From contig JAHLEZ010000005.1 of the NCBI GenBank assembly GCA_020726505.1, forward strand, positions 1,674,001-1,738,000: 64,000 nucleotides of DNA, read 5' to 3'. Source of the DNA: Leptodontidium sp. MPI-SDFR-AT-0119. Taxonomy: Eukaryota; Ascomycota; Leotiomycetes; Helotiales; Leptodontidiaceae. This document shows, one piece after another, positions 1 to 9,867 of the stretch. A program made the translations under genes and the position numbers. The notes below the pieces were generated by a model. That model was not told where the DNA came from. It ran no database searches and saw only the letters and a list, made by a program, of their open reading frames with translations. Numbering within the stretch: position 1 is the stretch's first letter; each line of letters begins with the position of its first letter.

Positions 1-2196
1 CAAGATCACTCATCTCGACGGGAATGTGGGATGGTTGTTGTGCGGTGGTGGTGGTCGACGTCGACGACGAGAGAGGTTGCGAGGAGGCATGGGGATGGCC
101 TGCGCCCGACGTTTCCATGTTGCTATTGGCTGAGGTGTTGCTTGTGAGTGAGCAGAGTGGATGCGAGATGCTGGGCCTGGCAGGCAGGTTTATCGGGAAT
201 TGTATGGGGGGATACGGGCTAGCGCCACTGTACTGCAGGTTGAATGCAGGCGAGCAATCAATCAATAAGCAAACCGGCCGATCGAAAGGAGACTGAGGTC
301 GGAGGATATGGGGTGGCTCTGGCTGGTCCACAGCAACAGCTGTTGGATTGAATTGGAGACGGCACAGCTGGGAATGGCTTCAAAATCGACTGGAGGCTTT
401 AGAACGGATGAGGTACAGAGGCGTCTTTATCGGGCAGGCAAGGCAAGCCAAGGCAAAGCAAGTCGGCCAGAACATAGACTTGGCTTTTGGATCTTGCTTG
501 GTCTTGGACAGCGGCGGCGGTGGTGATGTTATTCGCTGGCTCTGGGAGGCTGGAGGTTCAGCAGGGTGGAGAGTGAGTGGTGGTTGACTTTGCCCCTAAC
601 CCCCTTTCGACTAGGGCGTTCTACTGGCTGTTCCGTAGCAGTCGGCTTCGTCCCGTCTGCCCCCCGACCAGACGACAACACGACACCCGCCTGCGCTGCA
701 CTGCACCTACAAACAACGAGAATCTTCCGAGTTGTCTTCAAACATCTTTGATGTTGAGTGGGGGTTTGATTGCAGAATCATGTGAAAATTGCGCGAATTG
801 TACTGTACGAAGTATAGGTAAGGAGGTAAAGAAAGAGAGAGTCATGCGCGAAGGAAAGTGCACCCCCAGATGCAGCTGCCAATGCTTGAATGCAGCACTC
901 TGGGCACCGGCGATAGGCCGACGCATTTGAATCTGGGGAACTGGGGCTTGGCATGAGAGTCAACTGCGCTGCTCTGCACTCGGCTGCACTGCTCCCGTTT
1001 GCTTGAATCTGCTTGAGTCTGTCTTGTCTGCACTACGCAGTGAGTGTACTCAACATCCCTGTCCTGTCCTGTCATGCCATGCCCAGCTGGCGTGAGACTG
1101 TGCCGAGAAGGCGAATTTTCCAACGACCTTCCTTTCCTATCTGGAACAACCACACCAGAACTTTATTTTTTTGCGCAGGCAGGAACTCAACACACCAAGT
1201 TTACGGTCCAGCCACTACGGGAGAGACTCATACCAGAAAGGTTGAGGTACATTAATTAGGGTTGCTTTTGTTAGGGTTGCATTTAAGGGTCACTCGACGT
1301 CCCGAACCCATGGCCAACAGGTACTTGCTTATCTTTGGAAGGCAAGCAACTAACCGTCTGTCTGTCTCTCTCTCTTCGGCTTGCGGCCATGGATGGGTAC
1401 CCAGATACATCAGGAACCTAACTCTATCTTTCTTCTCTTTCGTCTGACGAATTACACGTGGTAGGTCATTCCCGAGTTACACTTCCTTTCAACCGTTGCG
1501 TTGTCGTGCTGTTTTGAAAATGTTTTCTAGTATCACGAACGAGGGATTCATTCCCAAGTGGTTGGCTGTCCCTCCTTGTGGGTGGGTGGGCATGTTTGTG
1601 ATACTGTACCACCGCCGAAGCGAGACAGGTCTTAGTCGTCTGCCGAGCATGGGAAGGACTTCCAGATTGACATCTGAACACTGTTTGGGACTAGCATCCG
1701 TTATTGTGTCTTATCCTCCTTTCATGTTTTCTCATTTTCTTGATTTTTGTATATCCTGTCTTTGTTGATTTGGAATCATGGAATCACGGAATACAGTTGC
1801 ATCGGGGGGCAGACACCTGATGATGCTCCGCCTCGTTCAGACCCTAGTCGATTCTGCACCTCCCTCTTCAGAGAACTGTCGACCAGTAGCTCCAATGAAC
1901 ATCTGAACATCAGGAAATAGCAAGGCAGAACTCACTTCATATCCACCGCTCAAGTAAACTAGTGGTATTTGAATTAGGGGCTATCGACAACAAGTGAAGC
2001 TAAGAAGGATTCTGCAATCCGCATTTGATCTTCGGTGCTCCCTCCCTGAACTACCAGTGTCATAATTCGGAGCCCTTCATTCCCATTGGATTTATACCTG
2101 GTATATCAATACATCCCACCACACTATTTGTTGCATACGAAATCGATTCTTACTTCCATTTGTTATATACTTGTATCTAAGCTTCCTTTCGGGTAC
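1..2196. other. Gene-poor stretch, no supported gene
   Basis: No open frame here resembles a known family, and none joins to another by plausible splice sites. The stretch has many purine-rich and CT-rich runs and short ATG-initiated frames of fewer than 120 codons on both strands. It may be promoter and untranslated sequence of a gene beyond the left edge, or the 3' flank of the amidohydrolase; the sequence does not decide between these. Confidence 0.4.
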
Positions 2197-3653
2197 CTAA
2201 AACATCCCAACCGCACTTCCATTCAACTTCCAAATCTTTGCATCTTTCATCACAAAATCCACATTCCTCAACGCACCAATATCCACCCTTGGGTCAATTT
2301 CAAGAGCGACAATATCAGCCTGTGTTCCCTCTTCGAACCATCCAAACCTCCTCCCACAAAGATCGCCACCACAAGACTCCCATCCAGCCACCATACAGCT
2401 CTCCAAGACATCCTCAACCGGAATCCCGCATTCAACCATCAACTCCATCTCCCGCACATTATCACCATGTCTCATCGCTCCCATATCTCCTCCACACGCG
2501 ATTCTCACTCCCAGGTCATACGCCCTCCTAGTCTGCTTGAACAAAGCCGGCAATCTCTGCGGTTGTAAAGCCTCAGCACTCGCCAACATCGGACACAAAG
2601 CAACGCTCTTTTCTGCCATCGCCCTCAAAATCCCTTCCGTAACACCATAGGCCCCCTCAATAGCCCTAACACCCGCCTTGATAGCCCCCATCGCGCCCTC
2701 CAGACTCTCACATCGAGCAGCGACAGGCCGCCTCGCTAGCCTGGCCTCGGAAACCATCATATCCATCTCTTCCTGCGAAAATACCACGAAATCGGGATTC
2801 AACCCTTTCAGTAAACAGAGTACACCGGCTGTGTACGGATGTTGCTGCTGTTGTTGCTGCTGCTTCAGCGAAGCTGGTGCTCTCGCTCTTCTGGGGTAGT
2901 CCGCATAGACAGATATTATATCTGCACCAGCAATGACTCTTTTCCGCACAGCATGTCGGATTTCCTCTACACCATTGACGCCTTCCGCACCGAATGGAAG
3001 ACCAGAGATCTCCCCGTTGCTTCTCGAGCCTCTCCTACTGTCACTACTGCTGTTGTTAAGCTGAGGGTCCAGCGAATCAGCACAGGCGAGTGGGCGAGTT
3101 GCCACGAATAGCCTAGGCCCTGGAACCAAGCCTTTATCAATAGCATCTCGGAGGTCCCTATCAGCTTCTCGCATCCCTTCTGATCCCAGATCGCGATATG
3201 TCGTATATCCCGCCAGCAGCGCTTTCCTCGCGTGGTTCACCGCCCCGATAACACGCTCCGTCATATTCTCACCTCGCTTTAGTGAGCCGCTGAGCGAAGT
3301 TTCACTGTTATAGAATATATCTCAACATCCCAGACAAACAAATCGCATAATTTCATTCCTCTTCTCTTCTGGGATGATGAATAGAGTAAGATTAGTACTT
3401 ACTCGGAAGAACACGCAAAGATGTGCGTATGCGCGTCCACGAAACCGGGCATGACGAACTTGCCTCTCAGATCAACCGTATCTTCCGGCAGGGGATCTGG
3501 TAGCGGGAACGCGACATCGTCTCGTGCTATGATACTCGTTATCAAGCCCGTGCCGGTATCGACTGTGATGGAGACATCGGAGATGAATTTCTTCTGTCGG
3601 GGATCGAAGAGTGTCGAGGTGTGGATTGTGAGTCGTGGATTTGGGTGAGCCAT
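2197..3653 (-). CDS. Amidohydrolase (imidazolonepropionase/prolidase-like), probable pseudoenzyme
   Basis: Two exons: 3653-3403 and 3304-2197, split by a 98-nt intron with GTAAGT donor and ACAG acceptor; the join gives 452 residues. A second in-frame ATG at 3689 would add 12 residues. The N-terminus has the family beta-sandwich strand and the metal-binding HxH motif (VDAHTHIF, His75 and His77), followed by LLAGYTTYRDLG. A late Asp (CGGDMG, Asp357) is also kept. Other expected ligands look replaced: the Lys of the usual IKVYADY motif is Ser215 (IISVYADY), the His of VAAHA is Arg281 (VAARC), and the His of TIEHG is Gly301 (AIEGA). A seven-glutamine run (residues 232-238) and a serine/arginine-rich insertion near residue 170 sit inside the barrel. 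Family membership is clear; hydrolase activity is doubtful. Confidence 0.85.
2845..2866. repeat. CAG/CAA trinucleotide repeat inside a coding region
   Basis: A run of CAG/CAA codons (read on the minus strand) encodes seven glutamines within the amidohydrolase barrel. Mixed CAG and CAA codons suggest it is not a very recent slippage product. Confidence 0.8.
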
Positions 3654-3689
3654 TGCATTTGCCGGCGGTGCAAAAGCACAAAATCGCAA

Positions 3690-5498
3690 AATCGATCTTA
3701 AATTCTTGACTTACTTGGTGCTGACAAAAGTCCGCAACAAAAGTAAGAAGTTCGACAGAGGAAAAAGAAAAGAAATCTTGAACTAGCGGAGTGCCTTTTC
3801 CCTAATGCAACTTTTAGTCTCCCTTCTGGCGTGTTCGAGAACGTTAATGTTGCGAGCGGAGACGTAAACACGTGGAGATGGGATGGTGGATTCGAGATGC
3901 TGCAGTGTGAGTTGTTGGGTTCCACTTTTCGAGTATTTTACTCCATCGGCCCAGTCATCCTTGATATCCGTCATCACAGCATTTCAAAATCTCCCCAAAT
4001 CATACTCTCTCTTTCATATCCATCGCAGTACCAATTAAGGAAGAGAAAGCATCTGTCTGCAGTCAGTAAAACCCAAGATTTTCTTCTTCTTTTAACATAC
4101 ACCCCGGCTGTTCATAACATCTCACCTCACCGACTTTTCAATTTTTCCCACCCAGCAGCGAGTTTTTCATCTGTCGATACACCGAATGCAATGGATCCGT
4201 CATTTCTAATTGTTATTCTCCGTACATCTCTCGCCGCCATATCGTTTGTGTATGGTACGGGTTAGCGCGATGCATCTACCTACTGCCTGTAAATCCGAAC
4301 TTTCAAACAACATCACAGAATACCCAACATAACACAACCAAACCAAAACAAAAGGAAAATCTTTCTAGACGGATTAGGAGTTCAAATGATGAGACAAGAA
4401 ACATACTTGTTATAGTATTATCCCACCAACCCAAATCTCCACTCTCCATTCCCAAAGCTCGCTCGAAACTAAACACATAATCTTACAATACTTTGAACCG
4501 AATCAGCCCCAGCACCCTCACCCTCACCATCCCATTCCGTTCCATTCCGTCCTAAACCCCCCAAAACCCAACCAACACAAACAATCCATCAAACTTCCCA
4601 AGCCCAATTCAAATTCCAACACACAGAACTACAGATAAAGAGCCCACACATCTCAAGCTGCTCACAATACAACTATCAACCAACTTCACTCTCAACCCAA
4701 CCCAACCTCTAACTCTCCTCCATCCCCCACCCGCCCAAGAACCACCCCCACATGTGCACGCAGCTAGACATACATGCATCACTTCACTTCCCTCGAATCC
4801 TCCCGTCGGGACTGAGTCCGACTGGCTTGTAAGATCTTACTAGCTAGTGGTAAGCGGGTGGTTTGGCTGATAGCTGCTAATTCTGAGACGGTGGGTTTTC
4901 TGTACAATGCTTGTACTGTATATGGACTGCTGGGGAGGTGAGTTTAGGGTGGAGGGGTTGTGTTGGGAGGATTAGGAAGGGTGTGATTGAATCTGATGAT
5001 TGAGATGATGGATATGAGCGGAGCGGGAGTTGGTTTGATGAGGAGAATTTAGTACCGTATTCATGCTCTCCGATCGATTCTTCAAGCTCGCCTTGCTGCT
5101 CCTGTGGGAGATTGGTGTACGCCTATCGGGTAGATGCGAAATGCGTTCATGACCTGCCGTAGTTCGGGTTGTCGTGTTCGAGGGGGGTGGAGTATTTCAA
5201 GCGCTGTTGGTGGTGGTGTGATGAATCCTGTACTGTTGTACATCTTTCGTCAATTTCCATCTCCTCGGAGGGTTGGGGGAGATCAGGATGTGCTATATGC
5301 CAGTATGCCATAACGCATCGCCAATTGAGAGGTGCCAGGTGCCATTTTCGGCTAATTTTTCTTTCGCTACCTTATGAAAACATTCGAGCTCGATCCTGGT
5401 ATATAATGTGATTTTATTTCAGAACATTGCTTTGTAGATTCTTTTCTTTACTTTTGTCTTTATTTTTGTCTTACTGAGCTGAGAGGGAAATATTTGAT
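3690..5498. other. Non-coding stretch between divergent and tandem genes
   Basis: The part next to 3690 should hold the amidohydrolase promoter and 5' leader. Positions about 4300-4740 are strikingly rich in C and A on the plus strand with runs such as CCAACC. No family-like reading frame or tRNA was found. A frame at 3831-4265 is open but has no recognisable features. Confidence 0.4.
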
Positions 5499-5935
5499 TT
5501 ACTTCGTAATATCCCACAGAAACGGCTCAACAACATGATCATTCTCCCGACCGTAGTTAAACGGATGTCTCTCTCTCATTACGGAGACCCGTCTTGCGGA
5601 AGATAAGGAGGGCGTACCTATCTGATAGAGCTACGAGCTAGATTTGAAATATATTTATCAAGACTTTGGCTTTCAATTGTAGTTCGTCGAGAAGTGAGAA
5701 GGAAGGGAAGTAAACAATCTCACATACTTGCTTCACTATCTCCTCGGGAACAACACGAGTCCAATCCACACCCGCGGCCTCGGCTCTAAAAAACTTCACC
5801 TCCCGTTACCACCACAGGTTTAACCAGAAAATTCCCCAGCTCGAATCTAAGACGGTGCTCCTCGTAGTTGCAATACTCCATGCTGGATCGAGTTGGGCAC
5901 CTGGTTTGGTAGTTGGTGGTGAAGATTCGTGACAT
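5499..5935 (-). pseudogene. Small hypothetical gene with a single frameshift in a T6 run
   Basis: Two coding segments fit together well. The first runs from an ATG in good context (CGCCATGTC) at 5935 to a GTATGT donor after 5728; the second runs from a CAG acceptor at 5621 to TAA at 5501-5499, ending in the residues FNYGRENDHVVEPFLWDITK. Both splice in phase 0. Exon 1 stays open only if one T of the six-T run (A run 5788-5793 on the plus strand) is ignored; as written the frame hits TAG there. Ignoring one T gives 109 residues. The slip is either a real frameshift or a homopolymer read error. I do not recognise the protein family. Confidence 0.5.
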
Positions 5936-6255
5936 GGCGATTGGTTAGTTATTAGATTTTAGGCTGTGATTTGTTATTCCTCAAGACATTTCTTTGCAGC
6001 TTTGTATGAGATGGATTTGTGTAATATATATTAGCTGCTCTGTTGATGCCGCACCGCAACAAGTCGGAACTCGGGATCGGGCCGCTCAGGAACCCCCACC
6101 TTTGAATTTTTCCATCTGGTGCACCAGAGTGCAACCGTTCGACAGTCTATGCGGTCAGCACTTGATATCGTAACTCTCTTTTGGTTCTCGAAGTAAACAC
6201 TCAATCTCGCCTACCCAACTCACCTCACCAAGCTCTCCAAGCCTCACTCACAGCC

Positions 6256-6800
6256 ATGTCCTACCCTACCATCCTCATAACAGCCGGCCCCTACAAATTC
6301 CTCTCCATCCTCTCCCCCTCGGCCCCCAAGACCGTCTCCCTCTTCCTTTCTCTCCTCCCCTACCGCCAAAAACTAATCCACGTGCGCTGGTCCGGAGAAG
6401 GGCTCTGGATACCTCTCGGAGAAACAAACTTCAACCTCCCCTTCGAGAACCACACCGCCCACCCCGCACCAGGCCAGATCCTGCTCTACCCTGGCGGAGT
6501 CTCTGAGACGGAGTTCTGTTTTGTTATGGTGGTGTGGCGTTCGCTAGTAAGATGGGGATGTTGGCTGCGAATCATTTCTTGACTGTTACTGAGGGGGTAG
6601 AGGATTTGAGACCGCTTGGGGAGATGGTGCTTTGGGAGGGGGCGAAGGATGTGCTTTTTGAGGTTGCGGATGAGGAGATGTATGTTGCGATTTTTATTTT
6701 TATTTTTATTATTTTTATGAGTGGGTTGGTATTTGGATGGTTTGCTGATTTTGAGAATAGGATTCGAGAGTTTAGACAGGCTCGTAAGGCGAAGTTGTGA
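6256..6800 (+). pseudogene. DUF3830-like protein, frameshifted, with an added membrane segment
   Basis: The first part (ATG at 6256) reads MSYPTILITA, then SAPKTVSLFLSLLPY, HVRWSGEGLWIPLGE and PAPGQILLYPGG, the order seen in bacterial DUF3830 (cyclophilin-like fold) proteins. After SETE the frame is lost near 6511-6519; the continuation (YGGVAFASKMGMLAANHF, then MVLWEGAKDVLFEV) lies in another frame, as if one G were missing. No intron could fit there. The C-terminus carries a hydrophobic run (AIFIFIFIIFMSGLVFGWF) encoded by a TTTTTA tandem repeat (about 6688-6718), absent from the bacterial family as I know it. Function of DUF3830 is unknown. Gene transfer from bacteria is an inference from the family's usual distribution. 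Confidence 0.65.
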
Positions 6801-6996
6801 AAGAGAGGAGAGGTGACAGGTTTACCCACAATAAGGAAAATTTGGAGTTTGGATGGTTTTGGATTAATTGTATCTGCAACTAGGGAATCACAACTTCATC
6901 CTACTTACTGTATTCACTCTAGAGGAATTGTACTGTACATGCACTTCAAAATCCCCAACTCACTGAGCAGTACCATACCCCATACCCCTCACCCCT

Positions 6997-7560
6997 TTAC
7001 CCTTCCCATCCCATCCCATAATCCGAGCCAGGATCAAACAAATTCATTGGCCATTCCAGCCCAGACTCATTAATCGAATCAAACAACGACTGCATGGTAG
7101 AACTTCCCATCACCTGATCGTTTCGCATATCTGTAGATCCCGGTTTCAATACCTGAGATGCAGCATTCCTGACGATGACTTGAAAATCACGAGCTGGGTG
7201 GAATGTGGGTGCTCTGCAGACTCCTTCAAATATCCCCAGTGCGAGATGGAGTAGTTAGATGATTACCGAGTTCGAGCGTTGTGGTTGTAGTGAGCAGGTT
7301 TGGAGGGATGGTACGGATTCGGAGATCGTCTTGGGAAAAGTCAGCACTAATTCAAAGCAAAACCAAAATTCGCCGTGCTGAGAGGAAGTTTTGTACTTAC
7401 TATTAATAGTCCCTCTGAAATAGCACAGAGCAATACACATAACAGACAAAGCATGCGATATCTAAGTCAAATCCATCACATAATACAGCCGCTTGATAGC
7501 ATCCGAGTTTCTCCATCTTAAAGGTTTGATGATTCGATGAACCAATAATTTTTACTCCTC
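6997..7560 (-). pseudogene. C-terminal remains of a fungal transcription factor
   Basis: Short minus-strand segments read like the C-terminal half of a Zn2Cys6-type regulator. From N to C: WRNSDAIKRLYYVMDLT (about 7530-7470), ADFSQDDLRIRTIPPNLLT (about 7357-7300), then LHLALGIFEGVCRAPTFHP leading to SLFDSINESGLEWPMNLFDP and a TAA at 6999-6997. A GTAAGT donor (7400) and TTAG acceptor (about 7349) lie between two of them. Other joins meet stops or change frame, and no CxxCRxRKxKC zinc cluster was found upstream, so the gene looks broken and truncated. An untracked complex exon structure is the alternative. Confidence 0.5.
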
Positions 7561-7635
7561 AGGAAATCAGATACGGGCTATCTTTTATTCCTTGAATATG
7601 GAACTGTAACCCCAAATACGGTAGGCCCGACTATT

Positions 7636-7953
7636 TTATATTAGACAGTGTTCTAAATAATGATAGCTTGATTGCGACACTAGGATCTGAAGCTCGCTTA
7701 TGAAAGTCAAAAGTGGGAGACAGTCCTCGATGTAACGGCACCGCCGCTGATTGGGCGCAAAAAGATGAACGGCTAAGTCAGAAATCTCATGCTGTGAATT
7801 GAATCTTATGGTAACTTGTGGCGTCTGGTTGTCTTGCTTGTACTGTTGCAATTCACTGCCAAGTGTTTTCAACACATGTAAATAAAGTCCCTGAAATAAG
7901 CGAGATAAATTTCCTCGAGATGGTCGGTTCTGATGAGCCACTGGTTCGAGCAA
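7636..7953 (-). CDS. Hypothetical open frame upstream of the factor remnant
   Basis: A 105-codon frame on the same strand as the transcription-factor remnant. Its composition (LFQGLYLHVLKTLGSELQQ followed by a mixed hydrophobic tail) looks protein-like but matches no family I recognise. It may be part of the same decayed regulator or a chance frame. No signal peptide or membrane segment is seen. Confidence 0.2.
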   Translation of the reverse strand: MLEPVAHQNRPSRGNLSRLFQGLYLHVLKTLGSELQQYKQDNQTPQVTIRFNSQHEISDLAVHLFAPNQRRCRYIEDCLPLLTFISELQILVSQSSYHYLEHCLI

Positions 7954-8365
7954 CCTTTACTTAATACACTTTCCATGCCAAGCTACTTACTTATCTTATA
8001 CCAGACGGCACTAAAGTTGCAAATTTCTTCTCTCCCCGAAGCACTACGACTCACTCCTCCAAAATCCAGATCGATTGGCTAGTGCTCGTACTACTTTATG
8101 CAGCAGTTTGCAAATACCGATACCAGTTCATTATCTAAATGTCCAAACTCTCGCAGCTTCTACCCCACAATTTGATTAAGCGACTACGGGCATTATGCAT
8201 GGGCCTTTTCGGTGGCTGGAGAATTGGCCTCGCTTATTCCCCAACCTCCACCTCCTTCGAAGGCATTGCACCGCCTCGCAACATTTATACCTCAAAAGCT
8301 CTCTTCCCCTATAAATCCCACATGCCTGCCTTCAGATATCGAGCAGTCTCACTGTACACCACAGA

Positions 8366-9234
8366 ATGGAGTCTCTAACGTACCGCGGTTCTACCTCCGT
8401 CTGCTCTCGCATTGACTCAGGCATCATTGTCAAGTCGCCCATGAAGGTTTGGGCAGGAAACCCCAACTGCAAAAAATTGGAGGAAGAGATGGAGAAAGCC
8501 ATCTTCTTTGAACGACGGATTCTGGAAAAACTGGGTAGCCATCCCAGAATCGTTCCGTTTGTGCACTCCTCCAATCTCACATAGTCGCAAAGCTAAGCGT
8601 TGCCAATAGATACCTGGGAGTTCATTCCCCTTCTAAGGGCATCTTGCTTACCGAAGCAAGCAATGGGAATCTGCAGGCATATCTTGACTTGAACAACGTA
8701 ACAATTAGCAATTATCTGCGTTGGAAATGGTCTGTGCAAGTGGTCGAAGCTGTTGCATATGTACACAGGCAGGGCGTGATACACTCGGACCTGCGACCCG
8801 AAAACTATCTGGTGCAATCATTGCTGGACATTTGGCTCTGCGACTTTGGTGGATCAAGGTGTGACGAGCTGGGATTCAATGTCCATCATCTTCCCGACGA
8901 CCCGTTTTTTGACCCACGAATGCTATGGGAGTCGACACCAGCAGTTGATATCTTCAGTCTAGGGTCCATCGTCTACACCCTTCTGACAGGATATTGGCCA
9001 TATAGGGATAGCCCACCCCCGGTGACTGTGGAAGACAAACTTGCCTATGAGACCCACGTGAACGGAATGTTTGCCGCGGGGATATTCCCAGACGTGTCCA
9101 TGTTGAGGGGTGGGAAAGTTATCAAGGGATGCTGGAACCACGAATACAAAACTGCCGAGGAGGTGCTGTGGGCTCTCAATTCGGAATTGGTAGCACAGGA
9201 GCGCACGACAAGCACGGATATCAACAGAATGTAG
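8366..9234 (+). CDS. Small protein kinase-like protein
   Basis: Two exons, 8366-8556 and 8610-9234, joined across a 53-nt intron (GTTTGT donor, GCTAAG branch point, AATAG acceptor), giving 271 residues. The join restores HPRIVPYLGVHSPSKGILL. Kinase features: a VK pair at residues 22-23 as ATP lysine, a Glu-rich helix C around residues 39-46, HSDLRPEN with Asp124 and Asn129 in the catalytic loop, CDFGGS with Asp142 binding magnesium, and an F-helix DIFSLGSIVY. The glycine loop is poorly formed, HRD is HSD, and no clear APE motif is present. This compact single-domain type is common in Leotiomycetes and often expanded. The catalytic Asp residues are intact, so activity is possible; the substrate is unknown. 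Confidence 0.8.
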
Positions 9235-9867
9235 ATATTTCCTAACTTTTGCTATAGATGCACATCACATCACATCACACCAAGGCAGAGAGGCATGGCC
9301 GTAGAAAAGGGGAGCAAGAGCGATCACTACCTTGGGGCAATTTATTGAGTAGAATTGCTGTAGACTACCTAACCATAAGGATTGCTCCAATCGAAGCACT
9401 TGCTAGGATTGATGAAAAGTTTGGCAGAAAGTTCGACAGGATGCATCAGGACGAAGGCAGAGGTGCTTTCACTTCTGGCTGGGGGAAGTCTCTTTAAAAT
9501 CTTCAAATGCTCGAATCCTATCAGTACTACAATTTCGAGCTGGGGATCAGTACGTTTTGGTGGCTACTACTGGTACTACCTTGTTTGGCGAGTCACGTGT
9601 AGGTAACAACAAACCCATCGGAGCGAAGGAAATCCCAACGAACGAGGCCGAAGATTTGATATTTGCCTAGTAACTCTCTCGGTATTTCCTTCCATTTATG
9701 GCAGTTTGTGTAGCCAGAGATAAGCCAACACACAGGTGCCTCAAGAGCCCCACTCTTGGTCGAACCCCTCCATAACCCCCGCTACACGCCTCCCTATCTT
9801 ATTATAACAGACTACTTTTATTATTGAGTATATTGTCAGTAAGATTTGCAGCTCTTGAAAACTGGTC
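9235..9867. other. Intergenic: kinase 3' flank and aminotransferase promoter
   Basis: No supported gene. Short open frames at 9258-9606 have no family resemblance. The 100 bases before 9868 should hold the aminotransferase promoter and leader, with an AT-rich run (TTATTATAACAGACTAC) near 9800. Confidence 0.4.

Noticed and set aside
3831..4265. Open frame of 144 codons on the plus strand
   Set aside because: No family features, low-complexity serine/leucine composition, and it lies in the probable leader of the amidohydrolase.
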